This document shows positions 8,175 to 16,291 of a stretch of DNA of 64,000 nucleotides, piece by piece. The first letter of the stretch is position 1. Each line of letters starts with the position of its first letter. This DNA comes from Streptomyces roseoverticillatus. GTDB taxonomy: Bacteria > Actinomycetota > Actinomycetes > Streptomycetales > Streptomycetaceae. The notes below the pieces were generated by a model, which saw nothing but the letters and a program-made list of their open reading frames with translations, did no database searches and was not told the origin of the DNA. Made by a program: the position numbers and the translations under genes. The DNA lies in assembly GCF_000719265.1 (NCBI RefSeq), contig NZ_JOFL01000002.1:1-64000 (forward strand). The letters are read 5' to 3'.

Positions 8175-8206
8175 GGGGCGGGCCGGATGTGGATCCGGCC
8201 CGCCCC
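8175..8206 (-). terminator. Strong hairpin terminator after the HNH nuclease gene
   Basis: A perfect 14-bp stem GGGGCGGGCCGGAT/ATCCGGCCCGCCCC has a 4-nt loop. It lies about 100 nt past the stop of the minus-strand nuclease gene. Confidence 0.75.
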
Positions 8207-8250
8207 GGGGCGCTCTGTCTGTTCGTCTGTTCGTGCTGTTGCGCCGTCCC

Positions 8251-8310
8251 GGCTCAGCAGCCGCGGCTCAGCAGCCGCGGTTCAGCGGCTCAACGGCTCC
8301 GGCTCAGCAG
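8251..8310. repeat. Short tandem repeat GGCTCAGCAGCCGCG
   Basis: Two direct 15-bp copies and two degraded partial copies (ending GGCTCAGCAGCC) sit at the 3' end of the nuclease gene. The last repeat runs into its stop codon region. Confidence 0.6.
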
Positions 8311-8972
8311 CCCTTCAGGACGGCCGTGAGCTTGTCCTTCTCCGCGGAGTCGACCGTCAGCTTGTAGTAGTGCTTGACCGTGACCCACATGCGCGCGTAC
8401 GTGCACGCGTAGGAGTTCAGCGGCGGCATCCACTGCGCCGGGTCCTTGTCGCCCTTCGCCTGGTTGACGCGGTCGGTCACGGCGATCAGCTGCGGCCGGG
8501 TGAGGTCGTTGGCGAACGCCTTCCGCTGCTCGGTCGTCCAGGCGTTGGCGCCCGAGCGCCAGGCCTGGGCCAGCGGCACTATGTGGTCGATGTCGATGTC
8601 CTGGGCGTCGTGCCAGGTGGCGCCGTCGTAGGGGGAGACCCAGGTGCCGGAGACCGCGGCGCACTTGGCGTCCTGCTGCACGTTCTCGCCGTCGCGCTTG
8701 AGGACGACCTCGCGGGTGTTGCACTCCCCGGACTGGGTGGCCCAGTGCGGGAACTTCGTGCGGCTGTAGCCGTCCATGGAGCCCTCGGGGCTGACCTGCA
8801 GTTCCGTGAGGTAGCCGCGCACGGTGGCGGCGTCCGGCGGGGTGGGCGGGGCGGCGTGGGCCGTGCCGCCGCCCAGGACGAGCGAGCCGACGAGGGCGGC
8901 GAGGCCGCTCGCCACGGCGGTGCGACGCGCGTAGAGACGGCGCGCGGCGGGACGGGTGCGCAGTGCGGGCAT
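8304..8972 (-). CDS. Secreted HNH-family nuclease (DUF1524-like)
   Basis: 222 residues. A long basic signal peptide (RPAARRLYARRT, hydrophobic core, cleavage near TAHA) indicates export. The catalytic block DIDIDHIVPLAQAWRSGANAW is the DxDHxVPL form of the HNH/beta-beta-alpha-Me motif, with downstream Asn (DRVNQAKGDKDPAQWMPP) and CTYARMW typical of actinobacterial secreted nucleases. Cys pairs (ECNTRE, DAKCAAV, YACTY, LKGC) probably form disulfides. Extracellular DNA/RNA degradation for nutrient scavenging is likely. The ATG at 8972 is preferred because of GGGAG and a proper signal sequence; a longer frame reaches 9080. Confidence 0.9.
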   Translation of the reverse strand: MPALRTRPAARRLYARRTAVASGLAALVGSLVLGGGTAHAAPPTPPDAATVRGYLTELQVSPEGSMDGYSRTKFPHWATQSGECNTREVVLKRDGENVQQDAKCAAVSGTWVSPYDGATWHDAQDIDIDHIVPLAQAWRSGANAWTTEQRKAFANDLTRPQLIAVTDRVNQAKGDKDPAQWMPPLNSYACTYARMWVTVKHYYKLTVDSAEKDKLTAVLKGC

Positions 8973-9201
8973 GGGAACTCCCTGTGGAGTGGGGGGTCTT
9001 CGGCCGTCGGGAACGGCCAGGATCGCGGCGTCCGGTTTCCGGGGGGTGGTCGCCAGGTAACAGGGTGACGACGCGATCATGACAAGGCAAGGGTCAATTC
9101 ACGTGACGTTGAACCCGATCGGCGCAGCGTCCCGGCATTTCCTGACACGCCGCCATGCGACCGCCGGTAACCGGCCGTTCGGCACGCCTAGGGTGGGCCG
9201 C

Positions 9202-10029
9202 GTGCTCGCCGCCGCAGTGCTGCTGCCCGTCAACGCCACCCTCGCCGTGGTGCTCGCCGTCCTCCTCGCCGCCGCCGTGGCGATCGCCGCGGCCGCCCGC
9301 CTCGCCGACGCGCGCGGCCGCGGCTGGGCCCGCTCCGTCGCGGTCGCCGGGGTGCGCGCCGCCGCCCAACTCGCCGTGGTCTCGGCGCTGATCGGCTGGG
9401 TGGTGCGGGCCCTGCCGCTGCTGCTGTGCTTCGTGGCTCTGATGTACGCCGTGGCCGTACGGACCGCCGGGCGCCGGATCACCGGCAACCGCACGTGGTG
9501 GTGGGCGGCCCTGCCCATCGGCGCGGCCGTGCTGCCGGTCCTCGTGCTGCTGGTGCTCACCGGCCTCGTGCCGGTCGACGGCATCGCGCTCGTCCCCGTC
9601 GCGGGCATCCTCATCGGCGGCGGCCTGACCGCGACGGTCCTGGCCGGCCGGCGCGCCCTGGACGAGCTCCACACGCGCCACGGCGAGGTGGAGGCCGGCC
9701 TGGCGCTCGGCATGCTCGACCGCGACGCCCGGCTGGAGATCGCCCGCCCGGCCGCGTCCGACGCCCTCCTGCCGGGGCTGGACCAGACCCGCACGGTGGG
9801 GCTCGTCACACTCCCCGGGGCGTTCGTCGGCATGCTGCTGGGCGGGGCGTCGCCGCTGCCGGCCGCCGCGGTGCAGCTGTTCGTGCTGGTCGCGCTGATG
9901 GCGGTGCAGGTGGTGGCGGTCGCGGTGGTGCTGGAGCTGGTGGCGCGGGGGCGGCTGCACCGGGCGGACGCGAGCGCAGGAGGGAAGCGGCGGGCGTCGC
10001 GTACCCTGGGGGGAGCAGAAGGGGAGTAG
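9202..10029 (+). CDS. FetB-like ABC transporter permease (UPF0014)
   Basis: About 275 residues from GTG at 9202; longer starts up to 9079 are possible. Seven hydrophobic segments. Family signatures are present: VRAAAQLAVVSALIGWV, PVAGILIGGGLTATVLAGRRALDEL, LGMLDRDARLEIARPAASDALLPGLDQTRTVGLVTLPGAFVGMLLGGASP (TVG-V-LPG-FVGM-LGG is diagnostic for FetB/YbbM). FetB permeases work with a FetA ATPase in metal (iron) export, but no ATPase gene is adjacent, so the partner must be encoded elsewhere. The stop codon TAG at 10027-10029 lies inside the conserved 5' sequence of the downstream manganese riboswitch. Confidence 0.85.
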   Translation: MLAAAVLLPVNATLAVVLAVLLAAAVAIAAAARLADARGRGWARSVAVAGVRAAAQLAVVSALIGWVVRALPLLLCFVALMYAVAVRTAGRRITGNRTWWWAALPIGAAVLPVLVLLVLTGLVPVDGIALVPVAGILIGGGLTATVLAGRRALDELHTRHGEVEAGLALGMLDRDARLEIARPAASDALLPGLDQTRTVGLVTLPGAFVGMLLGGASPLPAAAVQLFVLVALMAVQVVAVAVVLELVARGRLHRADASAGGKRRASRTLGGAEGE

Positions 10030-10135
10030 CTCTTCGCCGGACCGTCGACATACTGCCGAGCTCGCCTCGGCCGGCGCCCGGAGGCCGCCCGTCCCGTACG
10101 GGCCGGCCAGCGAGACCTTCGGCCGCAGTGTCCAT
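10013..10135 (+). ncRNA. yybP-ykoY manganese riboswitch
   Basis: The hallmarks of the Mn2+ riboswitch are present. The 5' conserved GGGGAGTAGCT is at 10021-10031, GTCGACATACTGCC in the first arm at 10044-10057, and GCGAGACCTTCGGCCGC in the closing arm at 10110-10126. Between them is a GC-rich P3-type hairpin (GAGCTCGCCTCGGCCGG, CCCGTACGGGCC). It precedes a GDT1/TMEM165-family gene, a known context for this class. A -10-like TACCCT at 10002-10007 would start transcription near 10013, inside the 3' end of the permease gene. Mn2+ binding would favour expression of the downstream exporter. Confidence 0.85.
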
Positions 10136-10227
10136 GACGCTGCCGTGCCGAAGCGACCCCTGAAACGTGCGGAAACGTGCAGGTCCCCTCGGTGCGGCAG
10201 CACCCGACCGACTGAGGGATTCACCAC

Positions 10228-10809
10228 GTGTTCAGCTTCACCGTCGCCGCCCTGGCCTTCGGCGTCGTCTTCCTCGCCGAGCTGCCCGACAAGACCGCCC
10301 TGGCCGGCCTCATGCTCGGCACCCGCTACCGCGCGGGCTACGTCTTCGCCGGCGTCGCCGCGGCCTTCGCCGTACACGTCGCGCTCGCCATCGCCGCCGG
10401 CAGCGTCCTGTCGCTGCTGCCGCACCGCCTCGTCCAGTGCGTCGTCGGCCTGCTCTTCCTCGCCGGCGCGGCCATGCTCCTCTTCAAGAAGGACGAGGAC
10501 GACGAGGAGCTCCGGAAGCCCGCCGACCAGTCCTTCTGGAAGGTCTCCGGGGCGGGCTTCATGCTGATCCTCGTCGCCGAGTTCGGCGACCTCACCCAGA
10601 TCATGACCGCCAACCTCGCCGCCCGCTACGACGACCCGCTCTCGGTGGGCCTCGGCGCGGTGCTGGCCCTGTGGGCCGTCGCGGGCCTGGGCATCGTGGG
10701 CGGGCGCACGCTGATGAAGTACGTACCGCTGGCGATCGTCACCAGGGTGGCGGCGGTGGTGATGCTGGGACTGGCGGGCTTCAGCTTGTACGAGGCGGTC
10801 GCGGGCTGA
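10228..10809 (+). CDS. GDT1/TMEM165 (UPF0016) family manganese/calcium exporter
   Basis: 193 residues, GTG start. Six transmembrane segments are arranged as two homologous halves, each with the family motif E-x-G/P-D-x-T. The first is FLAELPDKTALAGLML (helix 1), the second VAEFGDLTQIMTANLAARY (helix 4). A cytosolic acidic loop FKKDEDDEELRKP separates the halves. Family members export Mn2+ (MneA, GDT1) or exchange Ca2+/H+. The upstream manganese riboswitch makes Mn2+ detoxification the most likely role. The last codons are duplicated several times in the downstream tandem repeat. Confidence 0.92.
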   Translation: MFSFTVAALAFGVVFLAELPDKTALAGLMLGTRYRAGYVFAGVAAAFAVHVALAIAAGSVLSLLPHRLVQCVVGLLFLAGAAMLLFKKDEDDEELRKPADQSFWKVSGAGFMLILVAEFGDLTQIMTANLAARYDDPLSVGLGAVLALWAVAGLGIVGGRTLMKYVPLAIVTRVAAVVMLGLAGFSLYEAVAG

Positions 10810-10900
10810 CGCTCTGTACGAGGTGGTCGTGGGCTGACGCTCTGCACGACGCGGTCGCGGGCCGACGTTCTGTACGAGGCTGGTTGCGGGCCGGCGTTCG
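10777..10900 (+). repeat. 28-bp tandem repeat derived from the 3' end of the GDT1 gene
   Basis: Units begin at 10777, 10804, 10832 and 10860 (27, 28, 28, 29 bp), with a partial unit from 10889. Each has the form GGCTGACGCTCTGTACGAGG followed by GGTCGCG-like sequence. The first unit encodes the last nine residues of the GDT1 protein; the others are copies of that gene end outside the reading frame. Confidence 0.85.
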
Positions 10901-10925
10901 TCCGGTCCGCCGTTGCCGTGGCGTG

Positions 10926-10977
10926 GTCCGGCACCGCCGGGGAGCGCCGTCGTGGTTGCTCGCCGTTGCGGCGCAAG
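10926..10977 (+). repeat. Copy of dispersed intergenic repeat (plus orientation)
   Basis: It starts GTCCGGCACCGCCGG (10926-10940) and, after 10 bp, has CGTGGTTGCTCGCCGTTGCG (10951-10970). The same two blocks recur at 29.0, 40, 45.2 and 51.7 kb. It lies between the convergent GDT1 and HAD genes. The rest of 10980-11148 holds only GC-rich, probably degenerate repeat DNA and no gene that I can support. Confidence 0.75.
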
Positions 10978-11148
10978 GAACTGCCCGCCGCAACGGGGAC
11001 CAGCCACTGTGGTGAGGGCCCGGCGGCACGGGCGACCACGGCAACCAGTGCCTGCGATCTGCCGCTGTCACCACTGCCAGGGCAACCACCGGCACCGCAG
11101 CCGCCGCCACCGTGACCGCCGGCATGCCGAACGGGCCCCGGCGGGGCC

Positions 11149-11829
11149 CTACCGCGCCGCTATGTGGAGCGTGATCGTGCCGTCCGCCGACGCCTCGACC
11201 CGTATCTGCGTCAGGTCCGCCACGGCCACGTCCGGCGCGTGGGCGGCCGCGCGCGGGCCGACGCCGACGACGCGCATGCCCGCCGCCCGGCCGGCGGCGA
11301 TGCCCGCCTCCGAGTCCTCGAAGACGATGCAGTCGGCGGGCTCGAAGCCGAGCGCGGCGGCGCCCTTGAGGAAGCCCTCCGGGTCCGGCTTGCTCGCGCC
11401 GACGGACTCCGCGGTTACGCGGACCTCCGGCATGGGCAGGTCCGCCGCGCCCATGCGAGCCTCGGCCAGGGCGCGGTCCGCGGAGGTGACCAGGGCGTGG
11501 GGGAGGGTGGCGAGGGCCGCCATGAAGGCGGGGGCGCCGCCGACCGGCACGACGCCGTCGACGTCGGCGGTCTCGGCCGCGAGCATCCGGCGGTTGTCGG
11601 CGTGGTTCTGCTCCATCGGGCGGTCCGGGAGCAGCACGGCCATCGTGGCGTAGCCCTGACGGCCGTGGACGACCTTCATCACCGCGTCGCCGTCGAGCCC
11701 CTGCTCGGCGGCCCAGCCGCGCCAGCAGCGCTCCACGACGGCGTCGGAGTTGACGATGGTCCCGTCCATGTCCAGGAGCAGGGCGCGGGCGGTCAGCGTG
11801 GTCGTGGCGGCGGGGGCGTTGGCCTGCAT
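11149..11829 (-). CDS. HAD superfamily sugar-phosphatase-like hydrolase
   Basis: 226 residues. All HAD motifs are present: motif I LLLDMDGTIVNSD (nucleophile Asp in DMDGT), motif II HALVTSADRAL, motif III Lys in GASKPDPEGFLKGA and motif IV VFEDSEAGIAAGRAAGM. A C1-type helical cap lies between residues 20 and 90, as in the GPP/YfbT/YniC sugar phosphatases. Substrate is unknown, probably a small sugar phosphate. ATG at 11829 is chosen since it has GGAG and starts just before the beta-strand of motif I; the frame continues far upstream through low-complexity repeats that are unlikely to be coding. Confidence 0.9.
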   Translation of the reverse strand: MQANAPAATTTLTARALLLDMDGTIVNSDAVVERCWRGWAAEQGLDGDAVMKVVHGRQGYATMAVLLPDRPMEQNHADNRRMLAAETADVDGVVPVGGAPAFMAALATLPHALVTSADRALAEARMGAADLPMPEVRVTAESVGASKPDPEGFLKGAAALGFEPADCIVFEDSEAGIAAGRAAGMRVVGVGPRAAAHAPDVAVADLTQIRVEASADGTITLHIAAR

Positions 11830-12012
11830 CGGCGGACTCCAGGGCGCGCGGGAGGGAGACAAGCGGTCCCGCCCGCCGGTCAGGGAATACGGGCGGAACC
11901 ACTTTGTTTCCCCACGATACAAAAAGTCGGGCCTTTCATGCCAACCCGTGCCGGCGGGCGGGGGCGGGAAGCGCCGCGCCGGCCGGGCGGCCCGGCGACT
12001 CCCGCAGGGCTT

Positions 12013-12175
12013 CCCGGCGGTTCCCGGCGGTTCCCGGCGGTTCCCAACGGGACCTCCTGGCCGGTGCCCACAGGACTTCACGGCCGCTCCCGTAGTCCCC
12101 TGGCTGACCCCCGTAGGACTTCACGGCTGCTCCCGTAGTCCCCTGGCTGACCCCCGTAGGACTTCACGGCTGCTT
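12013..12175. repeat. Tandem repeats in the HAD-MFS intergenic region
   Basis: A 10-bp unit GGCGGTTCCC is repeated about three times (12013-12045). Then a 43-bp unit starting GGACTTCACGGC is repeated at 12073, 12116 and 12159 (2.4 copies, almost identical). The divergent intergenic region 11830-12302 otherwise holds the promoters of both flanking genes, which I cannot place precisely. Confidence 0.85.
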
Positions 12176-12302
12176 CCCCGCGCGCTGCCAATGGCCTACC
12201 CCGGCGGGCCGGACGCGCCGATCGGGACCACGATGGAAGAGGCCCCGCCGTCCAGGAGACCCGGCGGGGCCCCGCGAGACCCCAGGAGACCCGGGAGCGC
12301 CC

Positions 12303-14411
12303 ATGGCGGACGACACCCCTGGCCCCTCCGTGGCCGCAGCGCCGGAGCCCGCCTCCGTACCCGGCGAGGGACAGCCCCGGCGCACCGTCCTCGTGGCGAT
12401 CGGGGCGCTGCTGCTCGGCATGCTGCTCGCCGCCCTGGACCAGACGATCGTCTCCACCGCGCTGCCCACGATCGTCAGCGACCTCGGCGGCCTCGAACAC
12501 CTCTCCTGGGTCGTCACCGCGTACATGCTCGCCTCCACCGCCGCGACCCCGCTCTGGGGCAAGCTCGGCGACCAGTACGGGCGCAAGAAGCTCTTCCAGA
12601 CGGCCATCGTCATCTTCCTGCTCGGCTCCGTGCTGTGCGGCATCGCCCAGAACATGGGCGAGCTCATCGCCTTCCGCGCCCTCCAGGGCCTCGGCGGCGG
12701 CGGGCTCATGGTGCTGTCGATGGCGATCGTCGGCGACATCGTCCCGCCCCGCGACCGCGGCCGCTACCAGGGCCTCTTCGGCGCGGTCTTCGGCGGTACG
12801 AGCGTGCTCGGCCCGCTGCTCGGCGGCCTGTTCGTGGACCACCTCAGCTGGCGCTGGGTCTTCTACATCAACCTCCCCATCGGCGTCGTCGCCCTCTTCA
12901 CCATCGCCGCCGTCCTGCACATCCCGGTCCGCCGCACCCCGCACCGCATCGACTACCTCGGCACGTTCCTCATCGCCGCCGTCGCCACCTGCCTGGTGCT
13001 GATGACCTCGCTCGGCGGCGTCACGTACCCCTGGAAGTCCTGGCAGATCATCGGACTCGGGGTGCTGGGCGTGGTGCTGCTCGTGCCGTTCGTGGTCGTG
13101 GAGCGGCGCGCCGCGGAGCCCGTGCTGCCGCTCAGCCTCTTCCGCATCCACACCTTCTCGCTCTGCTCGGTGATCGGCTTCGTCGTCGGCTTCGCGATGT
13201 TCGGGTCGATGACGTACCTGCCGACGTTCCTGCAGGTCGTGCAGGGCGTCTCGCCGACGCTGTCCGGCGTGCACATGCTGCCGATGGTGGCGGGACTGCT
13301 CATCGCCTCGACCGCCTCCGGCCAGATCGTCAGCCGCACCGGCCACTACAAGGCCTTCCCCATCGCCGGCACCTTCATCATGACCGTCGGCCTGCTCCTT
13401 CTGCACCGGCTCGAACCGGCCAGCAGCACCGCCGAGATGAGCGGCTACTTCTTCGTCTTCGGCTTCGGGCTCGGCCTCGTCATGCAGGTCCTCGTCCTGA
13501 TCGTGCAGAACGCCGTCGCCTACCGCGACCTCGGCGTCGCCACCTCCGGAGCCACCTTCTTCCGCTCCATCGGCGCCTCCTTCGGCGTCTCCATCTTCGG
13601 CACGATCTTCGCCAACATGCTCGGGCCGCGCATTGCCGACGCCCTCGCCGGCGCGAAGCTGCCGCCCGGCGTCAGCGCGGACCGGCTCCAGGCCGACCCG
13701 CGCGCCGTCTCCACCCTGCCGCCGGGGGAGCGGGCGCGCGTCCTCGCCGCCTACTCCGACTCGATCACCGACGTCTTCATCTACGCGGTCCCCGCCGCCC
13801 TCGCCGCCTTCGTCCTCGCCTGGTTCCTCAAGGAGGAGCCCCTGCGCGGCAGCGTCACCGCCCCCGACACGAGCGAGGTCATCTCCAGCAACCCCGTCGA
13901 ACGCTCCTCCCACGAGGAGGTCGCCCGCGCGCTGTCCCTCCTCGGCAGCCGCGAGGGCCGCAAGAAGATCTACGAGGTGATCACGGAACGGGCCGGGCTC
14001 GACCTGCGGCCCGCGGCGAGCTGGATGCTCCTGCGCATGAACCGCTACGGCTCCGTCGAGCCGTCTCTTCTCGCCGAGCGCGTCGACGTCCCCCTGCGCG
14101 CCGTCACCGAAGCCGCCATTCAGCTCGAGGTCCGCGGCCTCGCCCGCCGCGAGGGCCTCCCCCTCGTCCCCACGGACGAGGGCCGCCGCGTGGCCGAGCT
14201 CCTCTTCCAGGCCCGCGAGGCGTCCCTGGCCGACCTCCTGGGCGACTGGTGGACCCCTGACCGCCCCACCGACCTCGACGCCCTCGTCCGCGAACTCAAC
14301 ACGGAACTGTGCGGGTCGGACGCGGAACAGCCGCACGACCACGAGGGGCTGCCCCGGCGGGACCACGAGGCGTGGCGGGACCGGGGGAAGGGGGGTGCGG
14401 GGGCTGGGTGA
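12303..14411 (+). CDS. DHA2-family MFS drug exporter with C-terminal MarR-like domain
   Basis: 702 residues, ATG preceded by GGGAG. Residues 25-515 form a 14-helix EmrB/QacA-type transporter: LLGMLLAALDQTIVSTALPTIVSDLGG (motif D1), WVVTAYMLASTAATPLWGKLGDQYGRKKLF (motif A), FRALQGLGGGGLM and GPLLGGLFVDHLSWRWVFYINLPIG (motif C). From about residue 555 to 680 a soluble winged-helix unit follows: VITERAGLDLRPAASWMLLR, VEPSLLAERVDVPLRAVTEAAIQLEVRGLARREG, LVPTDEGRRVAELLFQAREASLADLLGDW. This matches MarR regulators. A transporter covalently joined to a drug-sensing type domain suggests direct sensing or membrane-tethered DNA binding; this is inference. Multidrug or secondary-metabolite export is the likely role. 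Confidence 0.93.
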   Translation: MADDTPGPSVAAAPEPASVPGEGQPRRTVLVAIGALLLGMLLAALDQTIVSTALPTIVSDLGGLEHLSWVVTAYMLASTAATPLWGKLGDQYGRKKLFQTAIVIFLLGSVLCGIAQNMGELIAFRALQGLGGGGLMVLSMAIVGDIVPPRDRGRYQGLFGAVFGGTSVLGPLLGGLFVDHLSWRWVFYINLPIGVVALFTIAAVLHIPVRRTPHRIDYLGTFLIAAVATCLVLMTSLGGVTYPWKSWQIIGLGVLGVVLLVPFVVVERRAAEPVLPLSLFRIHTFSLCSVIGFVVGFAMFGSMTYLPTFLQVVQGVSPTLSGVHMLPMVAGLLIASTASGQIVSRTGHYKAFPIAGTFIMTVGLLLLHRLEPASSTAEMSGYFFVFGFGLGLVMQVLVLIVQNAVAYRDLGVATSGATFFRSIGASFGVSIFGTIFANMLGPRIADALAGAKLPPGVSADRLQADPRAVSTLPPGERARVLAAYSDSITDVFIYAVPAALAAFVLAWFLKEEPLRGSVTAPDTSEVISSNPVERSSHEEVARALSLLGSREGRKKIYEVITERAGLDLRPAASWMLLRMNRYGSVEPSLLAERVDVPLRAVTEAAIQLEVRGLARREGLPLVPTDEGRRVAELLFQAREASLADLLGDWWTPDRPTDLDALVRELNTELCGSDAEQPHDHEGLPRRDHEAWRDRGKGGAGAG

Positions 14412-14424
14412 CGGGCGTGTGAGG

Positions 14425-14775
14425 TCACATGCCGGGTGATCCGGCGTGGTCCAGCCGCCAGTGGTTGCGGAATCGGTTCAAGGCCCAGCCGGTCGTGGTC
14501 GTCCGCTCCCCGGTCGCCGCACACGCCGCCCGCCAGGCCGCCTCCAACTCGGCACACCGGGCACAGCCTCTCCGCTGCGGCGCGTCGTCCCGGTTGGCCA
14601 GGACGCGGACCGCCTCCCGCTCCTGCCCCATGGCCAACCGCAGCGCCGACGCAGGCACCTCCCACTCCGCCCCGCCGCCGGGCGCACGCACCTTTACATG
14701 GGCACCCCGGTGCCCGATCACCTGGGCGACCCTGTCCTCCCGGGTGTCCACCACGTACGCGCCCACTCGATACAT
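14425..14775 (-). CDS. Small conserved actinobacterial protein
   Basis: 116 residues starting MYRVGAYVVDTREDRVAQV; AGGAGGA lies upstream of ATG 14775. The N-terminal 45 residues look like a small beta-barrel (KOW/SH3-like: VAQVIGHRGAHVKVRAPGGGAEWEVPASALRLA). The middle has a Cys pair GCARCAEL, and the end is GWALNRFRNHWRLDH. It is divergent from the large HTH regulator at 14913, an arrangement common in streptomycetes, where such small proteins accompany the regulator. A second, isolated copy of the C-terminal signature (ALNRFRNHWR) lies in decayed DNA at 24.65 kb. Function unknown. Confidence 0.75.
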   Translation of the reverse strand: MYRVGAYVVDTREDRVAQVIGHRGAHVKVRAPGGGAEWEVPASALRLAMGQEREAVRVLANRDDAPQRRGCARCAELEAAWRAACAATGERTTTTGWALNRFRNHWRLDHAGSPGM

Positions 14776-14912
14776 CACGGCGTCGTTCCTCCTGCGAAGT
14801 GCTGCCTGACCTGCCCGTACGGCTACGTAACCGGGTGGCTGAGCGGCGCGGTACCGTGGGCGGAGAACCGGCACTTGAATCCCTTGAAAGTCCGCAAGAG
14901 CGTGTGGAGTTG

Positions 14913-16253
14913 ATGGGTGTGGGAGAGCGGGAGAACGCGGGCCTGGCGAGGTTCCTGGGTGAGAGCCGCTGGACCTACCGTCAGTTCGCCATGGCGGTCA
15001 ACCGGCTGGGGACCGAGACCGGGACACCCGTGAAGTACGACGAGTCGTCCGTCCACCACTGGCTGACCGGAACGCTGCCGAGGAAGGCCGTACGGCCCCT
15101 CGTCCTGGAAGCCCTGGCCCGCAAGCTGGCCCGCCCCGTGACGCACGCCGAAGCGGGGTTCCCCGCGCCCGAACGGAAGACCGCCGCGCCCGCGGACACC
15201 GTGGAAGGTCTGGTCGACCTCGGGCGGCTGGACATGGACCCGTCCCGGCGGGGCGTCCTGGGCGCCGGGCTGTTCTCCGTGGCGCTGACGATTCCGGGCT
15301 GGCAGGACGTCGTCGGCCGGGCGGAGGCCGTCCAGAAGGGCAGGGCCACGCGGGTCGGACGGCCTGAGGTCGACATGGTCATCGCCATGACGGAGCGGAT
15401 CTCCGACCTCGACGACCAGTTCGGCGGGCGGCACGCGCGCCCCATGGCCGCGGCCTTCATGGTGAACACCGTGGCCGCCTACCTACAGGCGGATGCCGCG
15501 GCCGACGTGCGGCAGGGAATGCTTTCGGCCGCAGCGGATCTGTCCTACCTCACGGGCTGGATGGCGGTGGACGAGGGATTTCACGGCCTCGCGCAGAGCT
15601 ACTACACGCGCGCCCTGGAACTGGCCGGTGCGGCCACCGACTACCTCACGTACTGCACGACCCTGCGCGGGATGAGCGTCCAGGCCGTCGACCTCGGTCA
15701 CGCAGCACCCGCGGTGCGCCTCGCGGATGCGGCGGCCGCCGCCTCACCGCAGGCCGGGCCCCGCATGCGAGCCTTCCTCGCCGGGCAGCAGGCCCACTCG
15801 GCGGCTCTGGCGGGAGACCGGCAGAACGCGCTGCTCTACATCAAGGAAGCCGAGGTCGCGATGGAGAAGGCCGAGGCCCGCGAAAAGGCATTCGGCTCCT
15901 ACGGCCCCTCTTCGCTGCTGTACCACGTCAGTCAGGTGAAATACAGCCTCGGTGACGTAAGGGGATCCATCACGACGATGGAGGAATCGCAGAAGCTGCG
16001 GCGCAGCGATCACCGTCGAAGCCGTGTCCGCTTCCGGTCCATGACGGCGGAACGGCAACTGGAGATCGGCCACTTGGAGGCTGCGTGCACCACGTGGCAC
16101 AGCGTCCTGGACGACTATCCGCTCGTGCACTCGGTGGCCTGTGACGACCGCGTCCAGAGAATGCGCGCCCTCATCCGCCCCCACCTAAAGAACGTCAAGG
16201 CCCGCGAGCTCTACGACCGCGCCATGACCATAGAGCGCCCTGTCACTGTGTAG
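14913..16253 (+). CDS. HTH regulator with TPR-like C-terminal domain
   Basis: 446 residues from ATG 14913 (GGAG upstream). Residues 1-75 form a helix-turn-helix unit (GLARFLGESRWTYRQFAMAVNRLG, SSVHHWLTGTLPRKAVRPLVLEALARKLARP). A peculiar SRRGVLGAGLFSVALTIPGW segment follows, which resembles a twin-arginine signal but is internal and shared by this whole Streptomyces regulator family. Residues 140-446 are alpha-helical TPR-like repeats (LSYLTGWMAVDEGFHGLAQSYYTRALELA, QQAHSAALAGDRQNALLYIKEAE). These proteins are presumed cytoplasmic transcriptional regulators with a ligand- or peptide-sensing repeat domain. It is probably co-transcribed with the monooxygenase-domain gene 39 nt downstream. Confidence 0.85.
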   Translation: MGVGERENAGLARFLGESRWTYRQFAMAVNRLGTETGTPVKYDESSVHHWLTGTLPRKAVRPLVLEALARKLARPVTHAEAGFPAPERKTAAPADTVEGLVDLGRLDMDPSRRGVLGAGLFSVALTIPGWQDVVGRAEAVQKGRATRVGRPEVDMVIAMTERISDLDDQFGGRHARPMAAAFMVNTVAAYLQADAAADVRQGMLSAAADLSYLTGWMAVDEGFHGLAQSYYTRALELAGAATDYLTYCTTLRGMSVQAVDLGHAAPAVRLADAAAAASPQAGPRMRAFLAGQQAHSAALAGDRQNALLYIKEAEVAMEKAEAREKAFGSYGPSSLLYHVSQVKYSLGDVRGSITTMEESQKLRRSDHRRSRVRFRSMTAERQLEIGHLEAACTTWHSVLDDYPLVHSVACDDRVQRMRALIRPHLKNVKARELYDRAMTIERPVTV

Positions 16254-16291
16254 CCCGTCCCGTACCGAAGCCCCACCGGGGAGGAGAGGCC

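Noticed and set aside
11830..12081. N-terminal extension of the HAD hydrolase to 12081
   Set aside because: The extension is Pro/Arg/Gly-rich, runs through promoter-like DNA, and the start at 11829 has a good RBS directly before the HAD fold.
15240..15300. Twin-arginine export of the 14913 regulator (SRRGVLGAG segment)
   Set aside because: The motif is internal, after an HTH domain, and is a common feature of this cytoplasmic regulator family.
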